This document shows, one piece after another, positions 57,255-64,000 of a DNA stretch of 64,000 nucleotides. The DNA is from Treponema sp. (GTDB lineage: Bacteria > Spirochaetota > Spirochaetia > Treponematales > Treponemataceae). A model generated the notes under the pieces. The model was given only the letters and a program-made list of their open reading frames with translations. It made no database searches and was not told the DNA's origin. Position 1 is the stretch's first letter. Every line of letters starts with the position of its first letter. The translations under genes and the position numbers were made by a program. Location of the stretch: the NCBI GenBank assembly GCA_024400915.1, contig JAKSLX010000002.1, positions 124,001-188,000 of the forward strand. Direction: 5' to 3'.

Positions 57255-58472
57255 ATGATTTTAAGTTATGCTGTTTATGGAATCTATGTTGTTCTTGCTT
57301 TGTGGGGACTGCGTTTCGCCGGATTCGGCAAATGTTACAATGAAGATTTTTCCAGCCTTCATGTAACAAAATCCTTAAGAGGACTTTGTGCCCTTGGCAT
57401 CATCCTGCATCATATTTCACTCCAGCAGTCCTTCAGAAGCACCAATGAACTTGGAATCTTTTCGGTAAGCGGCATATTCTTTGTCTCTGTCTTTTTCTTT
57501 TATTCCGGTTATGGACTTTTAAAAAGCATAGATACTAAACCTGGGTATCTTGAAAATTTCATCAAGTCACGCGTCCTTAAGGCCCTTGTCATTCCTTTCT
57601 ATGTGAACATTCTTTTGTATGCTGTATTCTTCCTTGCTATGGGATGCAGTTTTCCTGCTTCAAAATGGATCTGCGGAATCCTGGGAATTACACTGCTCAA
57701 TGAATACGCCTGGTATCCTATCGTTCTGGTTATCCTGTACCTTCTTTTCTATGTGCTTTTCTATAACCTTAGCAGGAGGGAAGATGCATTTTACTTTGTG
57801 TTCCTTGCCGTTTTGGCAATGGCGGTTGTTTTTTGTCTGGCTGGACATTTTCCGTTCAATCAGAAAAATCCCGGATGGCATCTTGATGTTTATGCTTTGC
57901 CTGAATCAAGATGGTGGGAAAAGTCAATGCAGTTTTGGTTCCACGGGGAATGGTGGGTCAACACTCCGATTGTTTTCCTTATGGGTATGATTTTTGCAAA
58001 CTACGAAAAGAACATTGTTTCCTGGTTCAAGAGTTTCTACTGGGTCAAGCTTATTGTAACTTTAGCTTTATTCTGCCTTTCTGCCTTTGTTTTTTTCAGG
58101 GTGATTGCAGTTCACGATTACTGGTCTGAACTCATTGCAGGAGAATCCTGTATCATGGACAGGTGCATCGCCTTCATTGTCGAGGAACCGATGATAATCC
58201 TTTTTATGATCCTTGTTGTTCAGGTAAACATGAAGTTTGTATCTGTTAATCCTGTTACCCGGTTTTTGGGAACACATTCCCTTGAAACATACCTTATGAA
58301 TTACATGGCAGTCTATGGACTTTCCTTCATGATCTATGATTCCCAGATGATGCCTATCGTCAAGGAAGGGCATGAAAATCTTGCCTTTTATGCACTAAGC
58401 GTTGTTGCATTGACGATTGTTTTAGGTGTTGCTTTCAGACTTGCCTTGAAAAAGCTGATTTTTAGAAGGTAG
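57255..58472 (+). CDS. Acyltransferase-3 family membrane protein, copy 2
   Basis: A 405-residue paralogue of the gene at 55272. Shared blocks include KSLRGLCALGIILHHISLQQSF, FFYSGYGLLKS, SKWICGILGITLLNEYAWYPIVL, the WWVNTPIVFLMGMIF segment and NPVTRFLGTHSLETYLMNYMAVYG. The His-His pair and Arg near residue 45 are kept, so both copies should be active. The pair arose by duplication; they may act on different sites or as a heterodimer. GGAAGTGG precedes the ATG. Third gene of the operon. Confidence 0.87.
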   Translation: MILSYAVYGIYVVLALWGLRFAGFGKCYNEDFSSLHVTKSLRGLCALGIILHHISLQQSFRSTNELGIFSVSGIFFVSVFFFYSGYGLLKSIDTKPGYLENFIKSRVLKALVIPFYVNILLYAVFFLAMGCSFPASKWICGILGITLLNEYAWYPIVLVILYLLFYVLFYNLSRREDAFYFVFLAVLAMAVVFCLAGHFPFNQKNPGWHLDVYALPESRWWEKSMQFWFHGEWWVNTPIVFLMGMIFANYEKNIVSWFKSFYWVKLIVTLALFCLSAFVFFRVIAVHDYWSELIAGESCIMDRCIAFIVEEPMIILFMILVVQVNMKFVSVNPVTRFLGTHSLETYLMNYMAVYGLSFMIYDSQMMPIVKEGHENLAFYALSVVALTIVLGVAFRLALKKLIFRR

Positions 58473-58478
58473 GATCAT

Positions 58479-58868
58479 TCAATATTTTTTTTTAATTTTG
58501 TTCTGAACAATTCTTAAGAACGCGATGAATGTTAATGCCCCTGAAACGGCACCCCCTGTATCGGCTATCCAATCATAGATGGAACAGCTTCTGCCAGGAA
58601 CAAAGCTCTGGTGAATTTCGTCAATAATACCGTAAATGCTAACAATTAGAACGGGAATCCAGATTCTTGAAATTCTTCTGGTTCTGCAAGCGAAGGTCAT
58701 CCAAAAGCATAATCCACCGAAACATACAAAATGGACAATCTTATCTGCATTCCAAAAAGCAGGCATGTGTTCCACATGTTCCTGACTTGAAAGATGCCAG
58801 GAAATTGAAATGATGACGATAGAAGGTATGCATCGGAGAAAGGTTTTTAAATAGGATTTCAAATTCAA
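58479..58868 (-). CDS. VanZ-like membrane protein
   Basis: A ~129-residue protein with four hydrophobic segments and the VanZ-like core FWNADKIVHFVCFGGL, then IDEIHQSFVPGRSCSIYDWIADTGGAVSG. The family is named from the teicoplanin-resistance protein VanZ, but most members have unknown function. The start is uncertain: TTG at 58868 is the first in-frame candidate, another TTG follows two codons later, and I see no ATG before the core. It is convergent with the acyltransferase operon and ends 6 nt after it. Confidence 0.82.
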   Translation of the reverse strand: MNLKSYLKTFLRCIPSIVIISISWHLSSQEHVEHMPAFWNADKIVHFVCFGGLCFWMTFACRTRRISRIWIPVLIVSIYGIIDEIHQSFVPGRSCSIYDWIADTGGAVSGALTFIAFLRIVQNKIKKKY

Positions 58869-58946
58869 TTATAAAAATCTCCAGACCTGATTTTAAATAA
58901 TTATAATTGAATTGATATTTTTTATGCAATGTAAAAAATTGCCGGT

Positions 58947-60782
58947 TTATCTTCGCCTTTCAATGCCCAGTTTTTTATAGTACAAGGCTTTGTCTGCATA
59001 CATTTTTTTGTCTGCAATGTGCAGGAGTTCTTCAATCTGGTCCAGTGTAAAACCTTCGATTTCACTGGAAGAGGCGAATCCTATTGAAAGGGAAAGACTA
59101 TCAATGATTTTACCTTTCCATTGGCTGACATGATTTTTGAAATCACTTATGAGGGAATCAATGTCAGTTGTTTCACCCTCAATAAGGATTAAAAATTCAT
59201 CTCCACCTGTTCTGTAGCAGCTGCCAATGTTACTGAAATGTTCGCGAATGCAGTCTGCTGTACCACATATCATTTCGTCTCCCGCGTGGTGTCCGATATT
59301 ATCGTTGGTTGCCTTAAGGCTGTTTACATCAAGGACAATAGCTGTAAGTTTGTTTATCTTGCTTTCTTTTAATTCTTCCACTTTTGAATCATAGGCATGA
59401 CGGTTCAGTAATCTGGTCAATTCATCATGTCTTGAAATCTGGAGAAGGTGTTCTTTTTCTTTTTTCATTTCGTCTATAGACTGTGTTGTAAATATGACAT
59501 CAGTTACTTCACCTTTTTCGTTGTGGTTCATTGCAATGAATTGAGCACAGAACCATCCAACTTGTGTTCCGCGGAATTCTGCAAGTATGCTTTTTTTATT
59601 TCCCATTCTTTGAGGCAGGGTTGTAAGGTCAGTAAAGTTTAAGGCTATTTCTACATCCTCTGGAATGACTGTGTTTTTCATTACTTCCTGCATTTGGAAA
59701 ACTGCATTTTCAGTCTTGTTGACATATTGCTTTACTTGGTCTGATGTCTGAATTTCCTTTACTGTATTTTCCTTAAGGTTGATTGCATGCACGGTGTAAT
59801 ATGCCTTAGCAATGCTTGTTAGCATGTCGTTCTGCTGTTTTAGAGAAGCCTGGTACCGGAGGGTATTTTCCATTAGCATTTCCTTTCGGTAAAAGTCCTG
59901 CAGAAAGAAAACGGCAATACAAATGGTAATGAGAAGCAGCACGAAATAAATTGTAAAAATCTTTGCCTCTGAATGAATTATGTCAGTAACGGTTATCTTG
60001 CCTGTATATTTTATGAGCCACTTTTCATCCAATCGTCTAATGAAACCTTCATTGCTCAATTGGAATAGAATATCGTTTATCTTGTCCTTTAGTTCAGGAA
60101 GATCATCTCTGACACCTATTGCAGGGTAACTGTTCATAAGTGAAATTGATGGGGAAATGGCATAGCCTGTTTTTTCAAGAATTTTTTTTGCTACTGAGCC
60201 GTGACAGATTCCATAGTCGATTTTATCTTCTTCTATGGCATCAAGAATCTGAGTGTTCGTATAGAATGGAACATATTCGCAGTTAAGGTCGTAAATTTTT
60301 TCTATTACTGAATTGGTTATTAACCCAACCTTTTTGTTCTTTAAGGCGGCAATGTCATTTATTATTGTTTTTCCAAAAACAAGGAGCTGGTCACTGGAAA
60401 CGGCTGTAGTTTTTAAAACTCCCTGAAGGTTAGAAAATATCTCCAGCCCCATTATCAGATCGGTTTCTTTTTCCTTTAAAAGGTTCTTGCATGAAATCCA
60501 ATCGGAAAAAGTGATTTCTGCTCTCATTCCAAGCCGATTGGCGATTTCGTTTATGATTTCTACATCAAGTCCTGTAATCTGATTATTTGAATCATAGAAA
60601 GAATATGGAGCAAAATCATAATCTGCAGCAACCCTCAGAACAGGTGCATTATCAGCCACTTTATTTAGAACTTCAACTTTAGGTGTTTTTGAAGAAAAAT
60701 AAATGGAAATCAGTATGTAGAGGGCTGGAACGGCAAATCCTGATAAAATGAGGATATATAGGATGTGTTTTGCTTTTTTCAT
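58947..60782 (-). CDS. Diguanylate cyclase with periplasmic solute-binding (SBP_bac_3) sensor
   Basis: A 611-residue membrane protein. An N-terminal helix (~3-27) is followed by a type-3 solute-binding domain (~45-265: VLRVAADYDFAPYSF, ITGLDVEIINEIANRLGM, DYGICHGSVAKKIL), a second helix (~275-298), a PAS-like region (~310-440) and a GGDEF domain (~445-605) with HDELTRLLNRHAYD and the intact catalytic RTGGDEFLIL. It should make c-di-GMP in response to an amino-acid-like ligand. An RxxD inhibitory site is not obvious. Start at 60782 (MKKAKH), with GAGG upstream; an in-frame TTG at 60797 is the alternative. Confidence 0.9.
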   Translation of the reverse strand: MKKAKHILYILILSGFAVPALYILISIYFSSKTPKVEVLNKVADNAPVLRVAADYDFAPYSFYDSNNQITGLDVEIINEIANRLGMRAEITFSDWISCKNLLKEKETDLIMGLEIFSNLQGVLKTTAVSSDQLLVFGKTIINDIAALKNKKVGLITNSVIEKIYDLNCEYVPFYTNTQILDAIEEDKIDYGICHGSVAKKILEKTGYAISPSISLMNSYPAIGVRDDLPELKDKINDILFQLSNEGFIRRLDEKWLIKYTGKITVTDIIHSEAKIFTIYFVLLLITICIAVFFLQDFYRKEMLMENTLRYQASLKQQNDMLTSIAKAYYTVHAINLKENTVKEIQTSDQVKQYVNKTENAVFQMQEVMKNTVIPEDVEIALNFTDLTTLPQRMGNKKSILAEFRGTQVGWFCAQFIAMNHNEKGEVTDVIFTTQSIDEMKKEKEHLLQISRHDELTRLLNRHAYDSKVEELKESKINKLTAIVLDVNSLKATNDNIGHHAGDEMICGTADCIREHFSNIGSCYRTGGDEFLILIEGETTDIDSLISDFKNHVSQWKGKIIDSLSLSIGFASSSEIEGFTLDQIEELLHIADKKMYADKALYYKKLGIERRR

Positions 60783-60910
60783 GAATACAAACCTCAACTT
60801 TTATTATGGTTCAAAAGAAAGAGAAAAACTATTTTAGACTGATAGTTATCACCCAAAATTATTTTCTTAACAAATTGTTCTTTTTTTTATCAAAGAAAAT
60901 GTCCTGACAA

Positions 60911-61106
60911 TGGGGACAGACCCCTGACGAAAGCATTGCTTCCCTACAACCAGTCTATCCACACACTTTCGTCACAGGAATTGCTGGGCAATTCCTGAAT
61001 ATTGGGGACAGACCCTGACGAAAGCATTGCTTCCCTACAACCAGTCTATCCACACACTTTCGTCACAGGAATTGCTGGGCAATTCCTGAATACTGGGGAC
61101 AGACCC
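60911..61106. repeat. Tandem 91-92 bp palindromic repeat with GGGGACAGACCC boxes
   Basis: Two near-identical units (60911-61002, 61003-61093) followed by a third copy of the box only (61094-61106). Each unit reads TGGGGACAGACCC, then TGACGAAAG ... CTTTCGTCA (inverted), then CAGGAATTGC-TGG-GCAATTCCTG (10-bp perfect hairpin). They differ by one inserted C and one T/C change. The 396-nt gap between the GGDEF gene and ilvB holds little else. The box resembles REP-type ends; no transposase is present. Confidence 0.88.
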
Positions 61107-61159
61107 TTTGATTTTGTAATTTATAGGCTGAATTTAGCGTCATGGGCAAAAAAAATCTG

Positions 61160-61186
61160 TTGAAAATTCTCCATATAACATATAAA
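61160..61186 (+). promoter_or_regulatory. Possible promoter of ilvB
   Basis: TTGAAA (61160-61165), 15-bp spacer, TATAAA (61181-61186), 8 nt to the ATG at 61195. Leader would be about 1-2 nt. No T-box or leader peptide seen. Confidence 0.4.
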
Positions 61187-61194
61187 CTTGCGGA

Positions 61195-62919
61195 ATGATT
61201 AAGGCTACAGGTTCTCAGATTATTTTGAAATTACTTGAATTGGAAGGAATCAAGACAGTCGCAGGTATTCCTGGCGGACAGATTCTTCCTTTATACGATG
61301 AGCTTAACAAAAGTTCCATCAAGCATATTCTTGTGCGTCAGGAACAGGCTGCAGGCTTCATTGCCCAGGGAATGACACGTTCTACAGGTCTCCCAGCTGT
61401 CTGTATGGCAACTTCCGGTCCAGGTGCTATGAACCTTCTTACAGCAATTGCAGATGCCCGCTGTGATTCAATACCTATCGTCGCATTTACAGGTCAGGTA
61501 AATACATCAATGATCGGTACGGACGGATTCCAGGAAGCTGATACATTCGGTCTTTCAATGCCAATTACAAAGCACAGCATGATGGTAAAGGATCCTCTTG
61601 AACTTCTTGAAGCAATTCCACTTGCCTTTGATATTGCAGTGTCTGGTCGTCCAGGTCCTGTCCTCATCGATGTTCCTCGTGATGTTCAGCTTAAGGAAGT
61701 TGAATTCAAGGCATGGCCACAGATTCATACAATCAAGCAGGCAAAGAATTCTTCCCTTGCAAGAAAATTCTTTACAGACAAAAAGACTCTTGCTTCTACT
61801 GTTGCAGATATGGCAGAAGTTTTATGCGCAGCCCAGAAGCCTGTCCTCTATGTAGGTGGTGGATGCAACTCAAAAGTTGCTTCGGACAGCATAAAGAAAT
61901 TCATGGATGTTTATGAAACTGCAGTTGTAACAAGCCTTATGGGTATCGGTGCAGTTCCTCGTTCTCACAAAAACAATTTTGGAATGGTGGGTATGCACGG
62001 ATCATTTGCCGCAAACAAGGCGATGCATGATGCTGATGTTGTACTTGCCCTTGGAGTTCGCTTTGACGACAGGGCAACAGGTGCCATTGCAAAGTTCTGT
62101 CCGAATGCAAAGATCCTACACATCGATATTGATGCTGCAGAAATCAACAAGATCCTCCCATCATATTCTTCACTTACTTATGATGTTGAAGAAGCCCTTC
62201 CTCTTTTGACGGAAAAAGTTGCCGGTGCAAAGGCAAAGTCAAAGAAAGCGTGGCTTTCAGAACTCCAAAAGATTTTTGCGGAAACAGAAAGCTTTGAACT
62301 TGGACGCGGAAAGAAAAAGACATCTCCAAATCCAAGGCTCTTCATCAACCAGATTCCTGAAGAAGCAAAGAAAGCCGGTCTTAAGCCAACTGATATCATC
62401 GTTACTACAGATGTAGGACAGCATCAGATGTGGTCTGCCCAGTACTATCCTGTAGAAGCTCCACGCACTTTCCTTACAAGCGGTTCCCTTGGAACAATGG
62501 GCTTCGGTCTTCCTGCAGCGATAGGTGCTGCTCTTGCAAATCCTAAGAAGCGTGTTGTATGTATCAGCGGTGACGGAAGCATTCTCATGAATGTTCAGGA
62601 ACTTGCTACATTGGCCGAGCATGAACTTGATGTAACTGTAATCGTTCTTGAAAATGGAGTTCTTGGTATGGTTCACCAGCAGCAGGAATATCTTTTCAAG
62701 AAGAACTACAGCGCAAGTGAATTCATCAAGAGTCCAGATCTTTTGAAAATCGCAGAAGGTTTCGGAATTGATTCGGTCAATGCCAACGAAGATGTAGATT
62801 GGGCAAAGAAAGCCTTTGCAAAGGGCCCTCATTTTGTTCGCCTTAACATTGAGCGCGACGAAAATGTTTTGCCATTTGTTCCTGGTGGAAAAGCAAACAT
62901 TGATGCAATCCGCAACTAG
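61195..62919 (+). CDS. ilvB: Acetolactate synthase large (catalytic) subunit
   Basis: Condenses pyruvate with pyruvate or 2-oxobutyrate for valine, leucine and isoleucine. The 574-residue ThDP/FAD enzyme has the catalytic Glu in VRQEQAAGFIAQG, FTGQVNTSMIGTDGFQEAD, GVRFDDRATGA (FAD region), the ThDP-Mg motif GDGSILMNVQELATL ... ENGVLGMVHQ, and TDVGQHQMW. Length matches anabolic AHAS, not the catabolic AlsS. The regulatory subunit ilvN is elsewhere (1567). No Shine-Dalgarno sequence. A terminator follows. Confidence 0.95.
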   Translation: MIKATGSQIILKLLELEGIKTVAGIPGGQILPLYDELNKSSIKHILVRQEQAAGFIAQGMTRSTGLPAVCMATSGPGAMNLLTAIADARCDSIPIVAFTGQVNTSMIGTDGFQEADTFGLSMPITKHSMMVKDPLELLEAIPLAFDIAVSGRPGPVLIDVPRDVQLKEVEFKAWPQIHTIKQAKNSSLARKFFTDKKTLASTVADMAEVLCAAQKPVLYVGGGCNSKVASDSIKKFMDVYETAVVTSLMGIGAVPRSHKNNFGMVGMHGSFAANKAMHDADVVLALGVRFDDRATGAIAKFCPNAKILHIDIDAAEINKILPSYSSLTYDVEEALPLLTEKVAGAKAKSKKAWLSELQKIFAETESFELGRGKKKTSPNPRLFINQIPEEAKKAGLKPTDIIVTTDVGQHQMWSAQYYPVEAPRTFLTSGSLGTMGFGLPAAIGAALANPKKRVVCISGDGSILMNVQELATLAEHELDVTVIVLENGVLGMVHQQQEYLFKKNYSASEFIKSPDLLKIAEGFGIDSVNANEDVDWAKKAFAKGPHFVRLNIERDENVLPFVPGGKANIDAIRN

Positions 62920-62933
62920 TCGTTGCCTGTAAT

Positions 62934-62976
62934 AAAAAAGTTCGGTATGAATTAAATTTTCATACTGAACTTTTTT
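62934..62976 (+). terminator. Intrinsic terminator of ilvB
   Basis: 18-bp stem (62934-62951 with 62959-62976) with one G-U pair and a 7-nt loop; the core is GTTCGGTATGAA. The A-rich and T-rich arms make it potentially bidirectional. Confidence 0.9.
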
Positions 62977-63096
62977 GCTTTTGCTTTGTCTGCAATTTCT
63001 TTATTAAATTTAAGTTTAAATAAAGAATGTTTGGAATTTGTTAAATAAAAAATTGAAAATTTAGAATTCATTAGAAAAAGTATTATATTTAAAAGT

Positions 63097-64000
63097 ATGG
63101 AACCAAGAAGAGAAGATCTTGTAGTCAAGTTTCTTCGCACGTATAGACATCCATTTTCTCTTTCTGAAATGAAGAAGGTCTTTGAGGCTTGCGGCATTGA
63201 AGCTGAACCTCAGGACATTGAGTATTATCTTGATTCCAGTGTCAATGTAATGAAGCTTGCAAACGGCAAATACCTCACTTATGCAGGTGCCTTCACGGGT
63301 GAAATCTTCAGCATAATGCCAACCTCCGCAGAAGCAGAGCAGGGAGTTCTTGTTGCTGGTGACAGGTGCATGCCTTTTGTAGAATCAGACAGAATTTCTT
63401 CTACGTTGAAATTTTACATCAACGGTAAAAAGATTCCTTCAAAAGTAGGTGTCTTTGACAGTGATGCAGCCATAGACATGTTTGTTCTCTTTGGGGAGGA
63501 ATATGCTCCTCAATACATTGCTGCGGATCCGGCCAATGCTGACATCAATATGGCTGAAAGGGATTTTGAACTTCCAAATACGGTAAAGCTTACAGGCCTA
63601 AGCCTTGATTTCCTTTCGGAACATTACAACTATAAAAAAGGCGACAGAATTCTATGCTGTGTAAGCGATTGGGATAAGGGAAAACTTAATGTAATGGTTC
63701 TTCATTCCAGCGACAGTCCTTTTGATAACGGTGCCATAGGTGAAAAGAGGCTTGAATGGTATTCCCTTTTTGAAAAGAAGATGCTTGAAAGCTTCAATCG
63801 TTCCGGTCCATTAGGTTCGATAGAAGATCAGATTGTTGATGTGGTTTACAGAAACCGTGCAAAACTGTGCGTTCCTTACTGCGGATCCATTGAAGAATTT
63901 GTAATCCGCTATGCAAAGAAAATAGGTTTCCAGCATTATGGTGTAGAAACAAGACTCTGGCACAAGGGAGAAGATGTTCCTGCCTTTGGTGAATGGAATA
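63097..64000 (+). CDS. Hypothetical protein with winged-helix-like N-terminus, truncated by window end
   Basis: The frame starts at ATG 63097 (MEPRREDLVVKFL) and stays open to the last base, so at least 301 residues are encoded and the 3' end is outside. Residues ~5-65 (FLRTYRHPFSLSEMKKVFEA, IEYYLDSSVNVMKLANGKYLTY) have the pattern of a HARE-HTH or other winged helix. The following ~235 residues are mixed alpha/beta with no motif I recognise (KGDRILCCVSDWDKGKLNVMVLH, SIEDQIVDVVYRNRAKLC). There is no Shine-Dalgarno sequence. The upstream 120 nt are AT-rich with a possible TATATT at 63083-63088. Confidence 0.75.
   Translation, partial: MEPRREDLVVKFLRTYRHPFSLSEMKKVFEACGIEAEPQDIEYYLDSSVNVMKLANGKYLTYAGAFTGEIFSIMPTSAEAEQGVLVAGDRCMPFVESDRISSTLKFYINGKKIPSKVGVFDSDAAIDMFVLFGEEYAPQYIAADPANADINMAERDFELPNTVKLTGLSLDFLSEHYNYKKGDRILCCVSDWDKGKLNVMVLHSSDSPFDNGAIGEKRLEWYSLFEKKMLESFNRSGPLGSIEDQIVDVVYRNRAKLCVPYCGSIEEFVIRYAKKIGFQHYGVETRLWHKGEDVPAFGEWN

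Noticed and set aside
60911..61106. CRISPR-like array
   Set aside because: Units are contiguous 91-92 bp tandem copies with internal palindromes, no variable spacers and no cas genes.
60798..61194. Leader-peptide attenuator or T-box for ilvB
   Set aside because: No branched-chain-rich short frame or T-box sequence; the region is occupied by the palindromic repeat and a near-start promoter.
62257..62832. 191-codon open frame antisense to ilvB
   Set aside because: Fully inside ilvB with no start signal or recognisable product.

Overview
The window is gene-dense chromosomal DNA with no phage, plasmid, insertion-sequence or CRISPR content that I can recognise, and no rRNA or tRNA. The protein set points to a spirochaete, most likely a free-living or gut-type Treponema. 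The signs are a FadL-like outer-membrane protein, several lipoproteins, a BspA-type leucine-rich-repeat lipoprotein, discoidin-like glycan-binding domains, membrane cyclase and c-di-GMP proteins, and an RqcH. This is inference from gene content; no marker gene was available. Unlike the host-restricted treponemes, the organism makes tryptophan, branched-chain amino acids, phenylalanine, threonine and methionine.

Layout: 1-2.1 kb holds the end of thrA, then pheA and ilvN. 2.1-8.1 kb holds an unknown gene, an HExxH lipoprotein, a metallo-beta-lactamase-fold hydrolase with a pentapeptide protein, a zinc-ribbon protein with murI, and the FadL-like porin. 8.2-10.5 kb is a NarL/NarX-type two-component system with an ECF-S-like membrane protein. 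10.6-16.3 kb is a minus-strand run of icd, map, a J-domain protein, an M24 peptidase and murJ. 16.6-21 kb is a class III adenylate cyclase, a coiled-coil membrane protein and rsuA. 21-24.5 kb holds a covalent-flavin reductase and formate-THF ligase. 24.7-28.4 kb holds thrH and the diaminobutyrate pair ddc and dat. 28.5-35.5 kb is a surface-glycan-like cluster (vanW, two NADase-type glycan-binding-domain proteins, an acetyltransferase, a polytopic membrane protein). 35.6-39.3 kb holds galE, an M20 peptidase and a MATE exporter. 39.4-49.2 kb is the tryptophan cluster (trpE, trpGD, trpCF, trpB, trpA) with an EAL phosphodiesterase and an EamA transporter in between. 49.2-55.1 kb holds metF-metH-PAP2-like and rqcH. 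55.2-58.5 kb is an acyltransferase-TetR-acyltransferase operon. 58.5-64 kb holds vanZ-like, a GGDEF sensor, a tandem palindromic repeat, ilvB and the start of an unknown gene.

The strongest non-gene signal is a 41-bp palindrome with perfect 19-bp arms. It occurs identically three times, each time immediately downstream of a TTGACA box and covering the -10 box, in front of trpE, trpGD and trpB. It defines a tryptophan regulon under a repressor that is not in the window. Promoter-covering palindromes of other sequence precede the FadL-like gene and the acyltransferase/TetR operon.

The second signal is a group of at least six genes whose -10 box lies exactly 6 nt before the start codon, with no Shine-Dalgarno sequence. 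This predicts leaderless mRNAs. Other points of note are two nested palindromic elements (16.3 and 24.6 kb), a 91-92 bp tandem repeat at 60.9 kb carrying a REP-like GGGGACAGACCC box, and a structured dat/ddc junction.
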